Positions 35,001 through 43,184 are shown, counted from the stretch's first letter. The stretch is 64,000 nt of DNA from CAVSDF01 sp963726715 (GCA_963726715.1 CAVSDF010000010.1:186001-250000), one strand, 5' to 3'. Program-made: numbers and translations. The notes: generated from the sequence alone by a model not told the origin.

Positions 35001-36233
35001 ACCGTCGCCCGAACGGATCACGCGCCCGTTCACGCCCGCGTTGACGGTGGCGTAGAGCGTGCGGGGCCGCAGCGGATTGGAAATGACCTGCTGGATGCGC
35101 TGCGGCGTGGTACCGCTCAGGCTCTGGTAGACCTGCTGCCACGAGGCGCCATCGTCGATGGAGCGGAAAATGGCGGTGTTGGTGGCCGCGACGATGGTGT
35201 CCTGCGTGGTGCCGAAGACGACGAGGCGGTTCGTGTGCGAGAAGCCGTTGAAGCGGTTCGTGGCGCCGAGAAGCGTCCACGTGTTGCCGCGGTCGCTGGA
35301 GCGGAAGATGCCGTCGCCGCGGACGGCGTCGCTGTTGCCGAAGCCTTCGCCGGTGCCCGCGTAGAGCACGTTCGGGTCGCGCGGCGAGCGGGCGATGCTG
35401 GCGAAGGCGAGGTAGTCGAGGTACGGGGCCACATGGGTCCACGTGGTGCCCGCGTTGCTCGTCTTCCAGAAGCCACCGTCCACGCCGGCGACGAGCCACG
35501 TGGTGAGCGGACTGGCGGGGTCGGGGCTGATCACGCGGGTGCGACCGCTGACGTTGCCGGGGCCGACCTCGGCGATGGCCGTGATGCCCTGCGCGGCGAT
35601 CGCTGCGGAGTTGCCCTGCGCGGCGCGGGAGGCGGGCGTGGCGTCGAGCGCCTGCGCGGCCTCGACGCGGTAGCCGGCGCCGTACTCGGGCTGACCGCCG
35701 ATGCGCGCGCGGATGCGGCGCTCGTATTCGAGGTACTGGTCGGGCTCGTCGAAGCCGTCGGCCTTGGCCTCGGCGCGCTCGCGGGCGTCGTGGTGCTCCT
35801 CACGCTCCCCGGCTTCGGGAACGTCGGAGCCGTAGCGGGCGATGCGCTCGGCCTTCTCGCGGGTCTCGTCGGCGCGTTCGCGGCGGGCTTCACGCTGCGC
35901 CTCGCGCTGGGCTGCCGAGAGGCGCGGCGCGCGGGCGGCGGGGCCTCCAGCCACGAGGGCCGCCTCGGCGGCGGTGGCGCGGCGCACCGTGTGAGGAGCG
36001 GCAGGCGCAGCAGCGGGCGCGGCCTGCGGCGTGACCGCGGACGCCGTCGGTGTGACCGGCGACGCAGAGGGCACTGTCGGGGCGACCGGAGTGGCGGGCG
36101 CCGCAGCGGCGGCGGGATCACCCGAGGGCGCGGGGCTCGCGGCCGTCGACACGGGCGAATCGGGCGCGTGGCAGGCGGCGACAGAAAGGCCCAGCCCGGC
36201 AAGGGCGAGGGAGGCGGTGAGTAAACGGTTCAT
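32064..36233 (-). CDS. Large Asp-box propeller protein with T9SS type A sorting domain
   Basis: 1389-residue exported protein. The N-terminus ends in VAAC, which fits a lipobox as well as a Sec signal, and is followed by a Pro/Ala-rich linker and a highly charged Arg/Glu segment (residues 110-180). The main body has many BNR/Asp-box motifs (TSNAGTTW, SSDRGNTW, SIDDGASW, SGDGGTTW, STDGGVSF, SEDFGGNW, STDAGNTF, STDGGATW), the mark of sortilin/xyloglucanase-like propellers. A jelly-roll-like region (around 1090-1210) precedes the LPVELVSFTGAWDRQRVRLAWNTASETNNAAF module. The last 85 residues (VSPNPVRGRAVLRYAIP ... LSSGVYLVRVTAGRNTTTRSVTIAR) are a T9SS type A sorting domain, implying transport across the outer membrane. 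Frame intact. Binding or hydrolytic role unknown. Confidence 0.87.
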   Translation of the reverse strand: MNRLLTASLALAGLGLSVAACHAPDSPVSTAASPAPSGDPAAAAAPATPVAPTVPSASPVTPTASAVTPQAAPAAAPAAPHTVRRATAAEAALVAGGPAARAPRLSAAQREAQREARRERADETREKAERIARYGSDVPEAGEREEHHDARERAEAKADGFDEPDQYLEYERRIRARIGGQPEYGAGYRVEAAQALDATPASRAAQGNSAAIAAQGITAIAEVGPGNVSGRTRVISPDPASPLTTWLVAGVDGGFWKTSNAGTTWTHVAPYLDYLAFASIARSPRDPNVLYAGTGEGFGNSDAVRGDGIFRSSDRGNTWTLLGATNRFNGFSHTNRLVVFGTTQDTIVAATNTAIFRSIDDGASWQQVYQSLSGTTPQRIQQVISNPLRPRTLYATVNAGVNGRVIRSGDGGTTWATTNLTAGTRVEIALAPSDTTHLYAQVEQSATVTRYYRSVNAGSAAMTWTQLTGATTNVLNGQGWYDNALTVDPLDKNRVYVAGVDVYRLTALPEPTNTGMTLTRQSVWSNASTAPDYAHADHHVLMTVPNGGGFRLINGSDGGVAYTDNIGTVSGATFPTWVKTLNAYNTAQPYSADKRAAADQFVTGLQDNGTWVSPNASTAASAWNYRIGGDGFDTAWNQADGNLVMGSLYYNRLFRSTDGGVSFAETSTGLTEKGTAALGPFTTRLFRVEADPNMLYVGGKTGPWRSEDFGGNWTKSTLDVASRWYNSSPVSSMIVASPANPDVVYAGNAIIGASGAYTAFRSTDAGNTFASLPTTGMEAMAHFMTNMATHPTDANTAYILFSAAGLPKIFRTQNAGQTWSSLTGTVGLTDAVSTNGFPNVATYSMLQMPYDPNTIWVGTEIGLVVSTDGGATWARPAFTFPNVAVRQMRISDDKVIVATHGRGVFTVQLSELATSSYVVPPSLQGLAQSPAGAIVLAVTRPMTLDSLVIRRNSQRVVLRPGNTGRVEGESISLAADVVATRVDTFVVVGYRGGVAMTSRKRTLSVSPAATPVSAAGSNFNNGSDPNFTLSGGATFATPAGFVDGAIHSAHNYAANTSLSVAFNKPITLGAPGSAMLEYDEIAILEPCGATCLYDYTYVEATKDGSTWIRIAGPFDASSDAAWSALYPSGSGNTSLFRHRSIDLLAVQAPAASMDGKGTPQGTLAAAFAPGDVVLVRWRMLTDGSDQGWGWALDNVSVQGGALPVELVSFTGAWDRQRVRLAWNTASETNNAAFAVERRIADGDWAEVGRRAGAGTVSEARAYTFVDAAVPFAAARLSYRLRQIDLDGTAHVGPVVEVAAGAPEAFSVSEVSPNPVRGRAVLRYAIPAQSNVRIEMYDVAGRLVSRLLDAPMDAGRYELPIESDGLSSGVYLVRVTAGRNTTTRSVTIAR

Positions 36234-36341
36234 TTCGAGACGGAGGGTGGACGGTGACGCGAGGCAGTGAGGATGGATGCCGCAGTGTACGGGGGAATCT
36301 CCGATTGCCCGAGACAATTTCGTTGCATTCCGCACAATACT

Positions 36342-36800
36342 TCACGACCGCTCCCCTGTCGCGGCGTCCACGCGGTAGCGCGGCGGCCCCTGCGGCGCAC
36401 CGATGGGCGCCGACGGATCGCCCTGCACCGTTCCCGGCGAGAGCGTCACCTCGACCGTCCCCACATCGAGCCAGCGGACGGTGCCGCGCACGTCCTGCTC
36501 GGACGCCGTCACCCGCCCGCTGCGGCGCTCGACGACGGCGTAGCTCGTGAGCACGATGGGCTGGAGCGCGGTCGTCGGCGCTGCGCGTGTGACGAGCAGG
36601 AAGCGCCCGTTCCCCGAGCGCCATGCGCGAACGTGCGTCGTGTCGCCGAACTCCGCGCGCGCCACGCGGACGGCGAGCAGCGTATCGGAAGCGACCGCCT
36701 CGACGCTCGGCGTCGCTGGAACCGGCCCACCCGCCGTGGTGGACGTCTGGCACGCGACAGCCGACGCCGAGAGGAGGAGGGCAAGCATGGACAGGCGCAT
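36342..36800 (-). CDS. Small lipoprotein, unknown function
   Basis: 152-residue protein with a lipoprotein signal (MRLSMLALLLSASAVAC) and a beta-rich body (ALQPIVLTSYAVVERRSGRVTASEQDVRGTVRWLDVGTVEVTLSPGTVQG). No family recognised. The ATG at 36800 is chosen for the signal. It lies 109 bp upstream of the large propeller gene on the same strand and may be co-expressed. Nothing is recognisable in 36801-37058. Confidence 0.72.
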   Translation of the reverse strand: MRLSMLALLLSASAVACQTSTTAGGPVPATPSVEAVASDTLLAVRVARAEFGDTTHVRAWRSGNGRFLLVTRAAPTTALQPIVLTSYAVVERRSGRVTASEQDVRGTVRWLDVGTVEVTLSPGTVQGDPSAPIGAPQGPPRYRVDAATGERS

Positions 36801-37058
36801 CGGAGGTTGGGAGCCGGGGGAGTGGAGGCCGACCGACGAAACGACGGCACAGGCTATGTACGGAATCTGCTTTCGCGCGGGATCGGTTGCGTGGACGAAC
36901 GCCCCCACGGTTCTCCCGCGCACGATGACGATCGCTCGGCGCGCGCTCGGCACGCCGGTCGGCGACGAGTGCCACTCGGGGCAGCGCCGGGCGGCACTCA
37001 CAGGGGTGTTCCTGCGGCTATCCGCACAGGAGCGCAAGGCCCGCTGGCCCCACGACGC

Positions 37059-37478
37059 TCAGAGTGCCCTCGGTAGCCGGACCAGCCGTAGCCAGAACGA
37101 GGTCAGGTGCGCAACGGTGGTGGTGAAGTCCTTCTGCCAGTGCTCCTTCGGCAGCACCGCGTTGACGCCGCGAGCGTAGGCCTGGTCGGTGTCCTCGGAA
37201 CCGCAGATGGCCAGCACGGGCACGGCCTTGAGATGCGAGGCCTTGAGCGCATCGTACCCCTCCCAGACGTGCTCGACGTCACCGTCGAGCACGACAAGCA
37301 CCGGCCCCTTGCCCGGCGGCAACGCATCGATCTCGGCGACGAGGTGCCGGGGCTCCGAGACGCTGCGCACGTCGTTGTGGAGCATCTGCGAGCGCAGATG
37401 ATCGGTAAAGCGCTCGCAGTCTTCGGAGCAGCAGCAGAGGAAGAAGACGACCTCTTGGCCGGATGGAGTCGTAGTCAC
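37059..37478 (-). CDS. Response-regulator receiver-like protein
   Basis: Stand-alone receiver-like domain of about 139 residues. EVVFFLCCCSEDCERFTDHLRSQM is strand 1, with the acidic pocket represented by ED. GPVLVVLDGDVEHVWEGYDALKAS has the putative phospho-acceptor Asp after strand 3, VPVLAICGSED gives the Ser/Thr switch position, and GVNAVLPKEHWQKDF gives the conserved Lys. All key positions can be matched, though the pocket is atypical with three adjacent Cys residues near the N-terminus. The GTG at 37478 is preferred; another GTG at 37511 adds a Phe/Pro-rich stretch. No kinase gene is adjacent. Confidence 0.65.
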   Translation of the reverse strand: MTTTPSGQEVVFFLCCCSEDCERFTDHLRSQMLHNDVRSVSEPRHLVAEIDALPPGKGPVLVVLDGDVEHVWEGYDALKASHLKAVPVLAICGSEDTDQAYARGVNAVLPKEHWQKDFTTTVAHLTSFWLRLVRLPRAL

Positions 37479-37627
37479 GTGGGGAGAGGGGAAAGGAAAA
37501 CGATAGGACACACGGCCCCAGAATGCTACCGCCGGACCAGACGTCTCCGGCAGAACTGTCCCCCCTTACGGAGGTCGGTGCGTTGCACGGGCGACGCGCG
37601 GCGTGAGGAGACGCCACGCTCCGGCGA

Positions 37628-38005
37628 TCACCCGAGGGTGTGGAGGCTGAGCAGGCGGTACACATCGGCGACGAGGCGGTCGTCGCGGAAGCGCTTGACG
37701 ATGGGTGTGGCGGCGCCCTTGACCCAGATCGTGAGGTCGGCGTCGAGGTCGAGCGGGCCGCGCGTCTCCATCGAGAAGGCGTCGACGCTGCGGTAAGGCA
37801 CGCTGTAGTAGTCGGCCTTCTTGCCCGTCACGCCCTGCCGGTCGACGAAGACGATGCGTTTGGTGGTGAAGACGATGCTGTCGCGAAGGACTTTGAAGAC
37901 CTTGACGACCTCCTCGCCCGGCACGAGAGAGGCGAGAAACGCATCGGCGAGGTCTTCGCCATCGGATTCGGAGGCGTTGCCGAGGAGGCCGCTGAGGAAG
38001 CTCAT
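37628..38005 (-). CDS. Bacterial PH-domain protein (bPH_1)
   Basis: 125-residue protein of the bacterial pleckstrin-homology type (PF08000-like). It starts MSFLSGLLGNASESDGEDLADAFLASLVPGEEVVKVFKVLRDSIVFTTKRIVFVDRQGVTGKKADYYSVPYRSVDAFSMET, the diagnostic arrangement with FTTKRIxxxDxQGxTGKKxxxxSxPY. No membrane segment. Role unknown; family members form oligomeric rings. The ATG at 38005 matches family starts. Confidence 0.88.
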   Translation of the reverse strand: MSFLSGLLGNASESDGEDLADAFLASLVPGEEVVKVFKVLRDSIVFTTKRIVFVDRQGVTGKKADYYSVPYRSVDAFSMETRGPLDLDADLTIWVKGAATPIVKRFRDDRLVADVYRLLSLHTLG

Positions 38006-38164
38006 GGGTGCGGGGAGAGCGCCAAGATAGCGGAACGGCGGGACGACCGGATGTGACAGTGGCCCCTGGCGGTGGCGCCAAAGGGCGGGCGTCACGACGG
38101 GGCTACGTCAGCCGTCACAACGGCTCGATGGATACCGTGCAGCGTCCGTCCGTGCAAACGCAAA

Positions 38165-38195
38165 GGCCCGGCCTCCCGTGGTGGGAGACCGGGCC
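38165..38195 (-). terminator. Terminator downstream of the orphan T9SS tail
   Basis: 13-bp arms with one mismatch (GGCCCGG...CCGGGCC) followed on the minus strand by TTTGCGTTTG. It is well formed, and is probably a relic of a formerly complete gene ending at 38237. Confidence 0.65.
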
Positions 38196-38236
38196 CTGTC
38201 CGGAGCGTCACGAAGAGGCGAGACGCTCCGGAAGGC

Positions 38237-38765
38237 TCAACGCGCCACGACGAAGCGCTGCGGCGTGCTCGCCAGCACCACGTACACGCCCGGCGCCAAT
38301 TCCGAGACGCGGAGCGCCTCACCCGGCATCGCGCGTGCCACGACGCGCCCGAGCACATCGACCACATCGGCCATCGCCGTGAGGCCCTCGATCCGCACGC
38401 TCGTGCGCGCCGGGTTCGGGAAGATGCGAAGGCCATTGCTGGCGATCTCCACCTCGACGCTCGCCGAGAGCGTCGCCGTGCCGTCGAGGTCGATCTGGCG
38501 CAGGCGGAAGGCGTGGCGGCCGGGGGCGAGGCCCGAGACGGTGCGCGTGTAGGTGTGCGCCTCGCTCGTGGTGCCGCGCCCGGAGACGAAGGCGACCTCC
38601 TGCCACGTCCCCGTGCGAAGGGCCTCGATGGAGAATCCGGCGTTGTTGGTCTCCGAAGCGGTCGTCCACGTCAGGCGCGCGGTGGAGCCATCGGCGGCTC
38701 CGGTGAAGGAGACGAGTTCGACAGGCAGATAGGTCGGCGACCCGGAGCCGCGGGGCGGGCTCGTG
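38237..38765 (-). pseudogene. Orphan C-terminal fragment of a T9SS-tailed protein
   Basis: Encodes only the last part of a T9SS cargo: SPTYLPVELVSFTGAADGSTARLTWTTASETNNAGFSIE, then the Fn3-like module, then the sorting domain (IFPNPARTSVRIEGLTAMADVVDVLGRVV ... LAPGVYVVLASTPQRFVVAR). There is no signal peptide or N-terminal domain, and the only upstream in-frame start lies inside the terminator of the next gene (38781-38809). It is almost identical to the tail of the ice-binding gene at 41223. Most likely it is a remnant of a duplication or deletion. Unlike its sibling it has an intact frame. Confidence 0.8.
38241..38765. repeat. Duplicated T9SS-tail module, copy 1
   Basis: About 525 bp direct repeat of 41227-41752. 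The first 275 bp or so differ at only a handful of positions, the middle 100 bp are clearly more diverged, and the last part is again nearly identical, suggesting gene conversion. Confidence 0.9.
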
Positions 38766-38780
38766 CGGTCAAACGCCGAC

Positions 38781-38809
38781 GTGCGCCGGAGACCATTGCT
38801 CCGGCGCAC
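38781..38809 (-). terminator. Terminator of the lamin-tail gene
   Basis: Perfect 10-bp stem GTGCGCCGGA/TCCGGCGCAC with a 9-base loop, 30 bp past the stop at 38839; a weak T-containing tail (CGTCGGCGTTTGACC) follows. Confidence 0.6.
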
Positions 38810-38838
38810 GTCGTGGGCTCACGCGTGTGAGGCCTGGC

Positions 38839-40074
38839 TCAGCGGGCGACGGTGAAGGGCCGCGTGGCCACGCCGCGCTCGCTCATCGCGCGCACGAGGT
38901 AGAGACCGCTCGGCAGGCCCGACGTCTCGAGCACGAGGTCGCGGCGCACCGACGCGTCGATCTGGCCTTCGTACACCACCGACACCTCACGACCGAGCGC
39001 ATCGACAATGCTCACGCGCACCGACTGACCGGCCTCGCCACTGAGCATCACGTAGGCACTGCCGCGAGATGGGTTCGGCTGGGGCGCCGAGAGCGCAAGC
39101 GCCGACCCGGCGCCGACGGCAAGTTCGACGGTCGGTGAGAATGTGGCCGTGCCGTCCATGTCGACTTGGCGCAGGCGAAAGGCGTGGCGTCCGGGGGCGA
39201 GGGCGGCGACGCGGTAGTCGTAGCGGTTGGACTCGCTCGTGGTGCCGCGGCCGGGCAGGAACGCGACGCGGCGGAAGGCGGAAGCGCCGGGGGCAAGGTG
39301 CTCGACCTGGAAGCCGGCGTTGCCGGTCTCCGAGGCGGTCGTCCAGGCGAGAACGCCATCGCGATCGTCGAGCGCAGCCGAGAACGAGACGAGTTCGACC
39401 GGAAGCGTGCCCATCCCCTCGGTGCTGCCGGGCACGCCCGGTGTACCGCGTCCACCGGGCCCATAGACCATTGACACGGGCGCATCCATCCAGTTTGCCC
39501 CGTCGATGTCGTGGTTGTGCAGGCCGACGTTCTTGAGTTCGCGGCTGATGCCGTTCTGCGCCGAGATGGCCGCGCTGGCATAGCGGACACGGTCGATGAT
39601 CAGGCTCTCAGGGACCGGATTGGGGGTGACGCCGCCCGTGGTGTCCGTGAAGACGTTCCAGTCGACGCCGTTGGTCGTCGGCGCGACGATGCGGATCTTG
39701 TCGAGGCTGTTGGCGAACGCGAGCGCATTCCCGTAGGCGTAGTGAACCGTCACACCGCCGTTGTTGGTCGTATTGGTCGTGTTGCCGAGCACGAGGAAGC
39801 CGTAGGGCTGGATGACCAGGGTCGAGGCGATCTTGTGGTAGGGGCGGATGCCCGCGGCCGACGAGTCCTGAACGTACCAGTTCTGGAGGTCGATGGCCCG
39901 GTTCGTGGCGTTGTAGATCTCGAACCACTCGCCGTTGGCGTCGGAGATGGTGCCACCGGGGTTGGCGAGCACCTCGGTGATGACGATGTCGCCAGGCTTG
40001 GGCGACTGCGCCTGCGCGGGGAGGGCGACGCCCAGCAGAGCAAGCAGCGAGAAGACGGTAGCGGGAGTACGCAT
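38839..40074 (-). CDS. Lamin-tail-domain protein with T9SS sorting domain
   Basis: 411-residue exported protein. The signal is MRTPATVFSLLALLGVALPAQAQ. A lamin-tail domain (LTD) follows: PGDIVITEVLANPGGTISDANGEWFEIYNATNRAIDLQNWYVQD ... GFLVLGNTTNTTNNGGV. Next come a linker, the LPVELVSFSAALDDRDGVLAWTTASETGNAGFQVEHL module, and a type A sorting tail (QPNPSRGSAYVMLSGEAGQSVRVSIVDALGREVSVVYEG ... LPSGLYLVRAMSERGVATRPFTVAR). It is probably displayed on or released from the surface. LTDs in bacteria accompany secreted nucleases and adhesins, but no catalytic domain is seen here. The frame is intact. Confidence 0.87.
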   Translation of the reverse strand: MRTPATVFSLLALLGVALPAQAQSPKPGDIVITEVLANPGGTISDANGEWFEIYNATNRAIDLQNWYVQDSSAAGIRPYHKIASTLVIQPYGFLVLGNTTNTTNNGGVTVHYAYGNALAFANSLDKIRIVAPTTNGVDWNVFTDTTGGVTPNPVPESLIIDRVRYASAAISAQNGISRELKNVGLHNHDIDGANWMDAPVSMVYGPGGRGTPGVPGSTEGMGTLPVELVSFSAALDDRDGVLAWTTASETGNAGFQVEHLAPGASAFRRVAFLPGRGTTSESNRYDYRVAALAPGRHAFRLRQVDMDGTATFSPTVELAVGAGSALALSAPQPNPSRGSAYVMLSGEAGQSVRVSIVDALGREVSVVYEGQIDASVRRDLVLETSGLPSGLYLVRAMSERGVATRPFTVAR

Positions 40075-40416
40075 AGTTCCGTGTGGGGGGTTTGGGAGGA
40101 TGTTGCAATAGATCGGCCGTTCGCCCCCGGGCCTTAACCCCGCCTGTTCTATTCGAACGAGAGCGGCTGCGAGGCGACAGCGGCGCCCTGCGCCAGGCTC
40201 CAACCCCGCCTGTTCTGTTCGAACGGAGGCTGAAAACGCGGTTTCGATGACAGGAGTCCATCCCAAATCCGACCTCCACCGCGCGACCAAGGTCTCCAAC
40301 TGGCCCGAGGGGTCTTCCCGAATCGCCGGGGGTTGGCAAGCGGAGTCTTGTCGTTGAATCGGAGCCGTGTTGCGTAGCACAGCCCATATCATCCACACCG
40401 CATCCCCAGAACGATC
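40075..40416. other. Intergenic region with 25-bp direct repeat
   Basis: Gap of 342 bp between divergent genes. It contains two copies of AACCCCGCCTGTTCT(a/g)TTCGAACG, starting at 40136 and 40202 (66 bp apart), each centred on TTCGAA. Nothing else is recognised; this could be promoter or operator DNA for the flanking genes. Confidence 0.55.
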
Positions 40417-40863
40417 GTGGCATCTCGGCTCTACCTACACCCCCGCTACGCGCTCTCCTTCGCAGAGCACGGAGGGGTTTTCACGGGAATCGAGGCGCTC
40501 GCGTCAATGCATGCGCTCATCGCGCACCCGGCGTGGCGCCCCGGCACCCGGCGACTCGTCACGATGATGGCGGGGACGCAGACGGTGTTTGAGCTCGATG
40601 AGATGAGGGAGCTGGTGCGCCAGGAGGCGCTGAACGCCCCGCGGATCGGGCACTCCCCGCTCTGCATGGTCACCGGCAATCTCGACGATGTCTCGATTGC
40701 AAAGCTCTACGAGCAGATGGGCAATCGCGCGCGGGGGCAGTTTCCGGTCCTCTTCGCGTCGAGCGAGCGGGAGGGGCTTGCGGCGCTTGGCGTGCGAGAT
40801 TTCCCCGAGGACTCGCTCCGGGACCCTCGTTTCGCCGTGGTCATGGGGGCGCGACTGAGGTGA
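40417..40863 (+). CDS. Hypothetical cytoplasmic protein
   Basis: 148-residue protein with no signal or membrane segment. It has an alpha/beta character (RRLVTMMAGTQTVFELDEMRELVRQEALNAP, then PLCMVTGNLDDVSIAKLYEQMGNR, then FPVLFASSEREGLAALGV) slightly reminiscent of STAS/SpoIIAA-like proteins, but no motif decides this. GTG start at 40417. It is the only plus-strand gene in the T9SS island and is followed by a strong hairpin at 41093. Confidence 0.6.
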   Translation: MASRLYLHPRYALSFAEHGGVFTGIEALASMHALIAHPAWRPGTRRLVTMMAGTQTVFELDEMRELVRQEALNAPRIGHSPLCMVTGNLDDVSIAKLYEQMGNRARGQFPVLFASSEREGLAALGVRDFPEDSLRDPRFAVVMGARLR

Positions 40864-41004
40864 CCGCCTGAGCCGTGCAGCAGACGTCGCATGGGCCACC
40901 AGAACGCTCCGGTCCGATGCGCCACTCCCCTGCGCGGTCCCTGACCTCGGCCCGGCGCCGTGGGGGAGCGCCAAGCCGAATCCGTACAGGTCCCCTGCCA
41001 GAGC

Positions 41005-41028
41005 GCGAAACGGGCGGCCCCGTTTCGC
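41005..41028. repeat. GCGAAACGGG palindrome
   Basis: Perfect 10-bp arms GCGAAACGGG/CCCGTTTCGC with a cggc loop. The same GAAACGGG core recurs in the larger hairpin 65 bp downstream. Confidence 0.6.
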
Positions 41029-41092
41029 CCGGTTCGCGCAGCCGTCCTCCTCAGACCAGCACCCGTTCGCATCCCACCGGCCCCAAACGAAC

Positions 41093-41130
41093 CGCGCCCG
41101 TTTCAGCCTTCAGGGGCCGAAACGGGCGCG
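41093..41130. terminator. Bidirectional hairpin between convergent genes
   Basis: Perfect 12-bp stem CGCGCCCGTTTC/GAAACGGGCGCG with a 14-base loop, followed by ATTTC on the plus strand. It is well placed to terminate the plus-strand hypothetical gene and possibly the ice-binding gene. Confidence 0.55.
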
Positions 41131-41222
41131 ATTTCAGAAGTGGACCTGCGGATTCGATCCGCCGATCTCATCTGTGCCAGTCCATCTGTGCCGGTCCCGA
41201 TCGACCGGCCGGTGGAGGCGCC

Positions 41223-42986
41223 TCAGCGCGCCACGACGAAGCGCTGCGGCGTGCTCGCCAGCACCACGTACACGCCCGGCGCCAATTCCGAGACGCGGAG
41301 CGCCTCGCCCGGCATCGCACGTGCCACGACGCGCCCGAGCACGTCGACCACATCGGCCATCGCCGTGAGGCCCTCGATCCGCACGCTCGTGCGCGCCGGG
41401 TTCGGGAAGATGCGAAGGCCATTGCTGGCGATCTCCACCTCGACGCTCGCCGAGAGCGTCGCCGTGCCGTCGAGGTCGATCTGGCGCAGGCGGAAGGCGT
41501 GGCGGCCCGGGCGCGAGGCCCGCGACGGTGCGGCGGTAGGTGTGCGCCTCGCTCGTCGTGCCACGCCCGCTGACGAAGGCGACTTCGCTCCACGCGGCGC
41601 CGCGAAGCGTCTCGATGGAGAATCCGGCGTTGTTGGTCTCCGAGGCGGTCGTCCACGTCAGGCGCGCGCTGGAGCCATCGGCGGCTCCGGTGAAGGAGAC
41701 GAGTTCGACAGGCAGATAGGTCGGCGACCCGGAGCCGCGGGGTGTGCTCGTGATGAGCGTGCCGAAGTCGTTCGAGTTGTTGTCGGTGTCGAGCGTGCCG
41801 AAGTTCAGGCGCGTCTGGCTGCCGTTGGCGGCAGGGACCGCCGTCACGATCGTCTCCACGAACGCGTTGGTGGCCGCGCCGTAGCCGACGGCGTCGATGA
41901 GGGTGCCGGTGTTCGCGGCCCCGTTGCGAATGGCAAGACCGCCGCTCGCGCCGGAGAGGGAGCCGGTCGCGCCCGTTGTTGAAGGTCACGTCAGCCGTGG
42001 TCGGCCCATCGTAGCCTGTCGCGTGCGCCACGAGGTAGTAGCCACCCGAGGGGACGATCGTGCTCGTGGTGAACGTCGTGATCGCCACGTCGCTCACACC
42101 GGCGGCCGAGCGGTAGACGACGCGGTAGCCGTTGAGGTCGATCGGGCCCGCCGAGATGTTGTGGAGTTCGATGAACTCGTCGGCGAGAGCGCGCCGCCGC
42201 CGGCCACCTGGAACTGCGAGATGACGAGCGTGGAGCTCACGTTCGGGGCCGACGCGGGCCGGGTGATCGTGTTCATGTCCAGCGTCACTGCGGTCTGCGC
42301 GAGCGCGCGGCCGAGGAGCGTGGCACCGGTCAGCATGTTGATCGCGGTCTTGGAGAGCACGACGCCCTCCAGGTGGGAGCCCGTCCCCAGGGTCACGGCA
42401 CCGGCGGTCTGCCAGAAGACGTTGCGCGCAGACCCCCCGGCCAGGGTCATCCTCACGCCGGTGCTGAGCCCGAGCGTGCCCGCGATCTGGAAGATCCAGA
42501 CGTCGTTGGGGCCGCCCGCGAGCGTGAAGTTCGTCGGCGCCGTGACCCCGCCGCTCCACTTGTAGAGGCCCGGCACAAGCGTCAGGCCGCCGATGTCTCC
42601 CGAGTTGAGTTCGGTGAAGTTGGGCGAGGACCGACCGGCGGCATCGTTGTACGCCATCCTCCATGTCCAGAACCGCCGTGGTGAGGATCTCGGTCGAGGG
42701 AGCCGCCTGGCCAGCGCCGTAGACGCGACCGACCACCTGCGTGGAGGTGGCGTAGCCGGTCTCCGGGACGAGGTCGAACCCCGTGACGGACGTGATCCCG
42801 TTCGGGCTGATGCCGACGTTGCCGGTGATGGCCGACGTGGGAACGTTCGTGATCGCGGTCTTGGCGAGGACGCCGAATTGGCCAGCCGTGCGGGTGTTGA
42901 GCGGAACGGGGCCGAGCATGCGCCTGTGCCGTCGGGGCGAGCAGGAGCGCTGTGAGCGTGGTGAGAGTAGCGAGGTGGCGGATCAT
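41223..42986 (-). pseudogene. Ice-binding (DUF3494) - lamin-tail - T9SS chimeric protein, about five frame breaks
   Basis: Secreted multidomain protein. Signal: MIRHLATLTTLTALLLAPTAQA. The DUF3494 ice-binding-like domain is clear: AGQFGVLAKTAITNVPTSAITGNVGISPNGITSVTGF, then LVPGLYKWSGGVTAPTNFTLAGGPNDVWIFQIAGTLGLSTGVRMTLAGGSARNVFWQTAGAVTLGTGSHLEGVVLSKTAINMLTGATLLGRALAQTAVTLD. A lamin-tail domain follows (ADEFIELHNISAGPIDLNGYRVVYRS), then the ELVSFTGAADGS module and T9SS tail shared with 38241-38765. The frame breaks near 42907, 42655, 42190, 41976 and 41511, each by one base, and every domain is recovered across the breaks. It is either error-laden sequence or a recent pseudogene. Repaired length is about 585 residues. 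DUF3494 proteins bind ice and often help adhesion; that role is inferred here. Confidence 0.8.
41227..41752. repeat. Duplicated T9SS-tail module, copy 2
   Basis: Counterpart of 38241-38765 in the same orientation, about 3 kb away; one base longer because of an extra G in the CCCGGG run near 41511. Confidence 0.9.
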
Positions 42987-43184
42987 GGTCTGGTTAGAAG
43001 CGATCAAGTAGCGGATCGCCAAGGTAGACGAAAGCGCGACTATGTGTTGAGAAATCTTTCACTTGTGCGAAATGACCTTTCGCGTGTGCACGCACCCGAT
43101 GAGGTTCCCCATCTCGGAAGCACGCGCCACGACGTGCGGGAGCCCCCCGAAGCGAGGTCACTCGACGCTTGGTGTGGGATCGTG

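Larger units (their letters stand above)
40864..41222. other. Intergenic region with GAAACGGG hairpins
   Basis: Gap of 359 bp between convergent genes. It contains the palindromes at 41005 and 41093; otherwise nothing recognisable. Confidence 0.6.

Noticed and set aside
36234..36340. Cys-rich string KYCAECNEIVSGNRRF on the minus strand, resembling a zinc ribbon
   Set aside because: It runs out of frame into the start of the large T9SS gene, has no plausible continuation, and is probably chance.
41135..41200. GGATTCGATCCGCC resembling a tRNA T-arm
   Set aside because: No acceptor, D or anticodon stems can be built around it.
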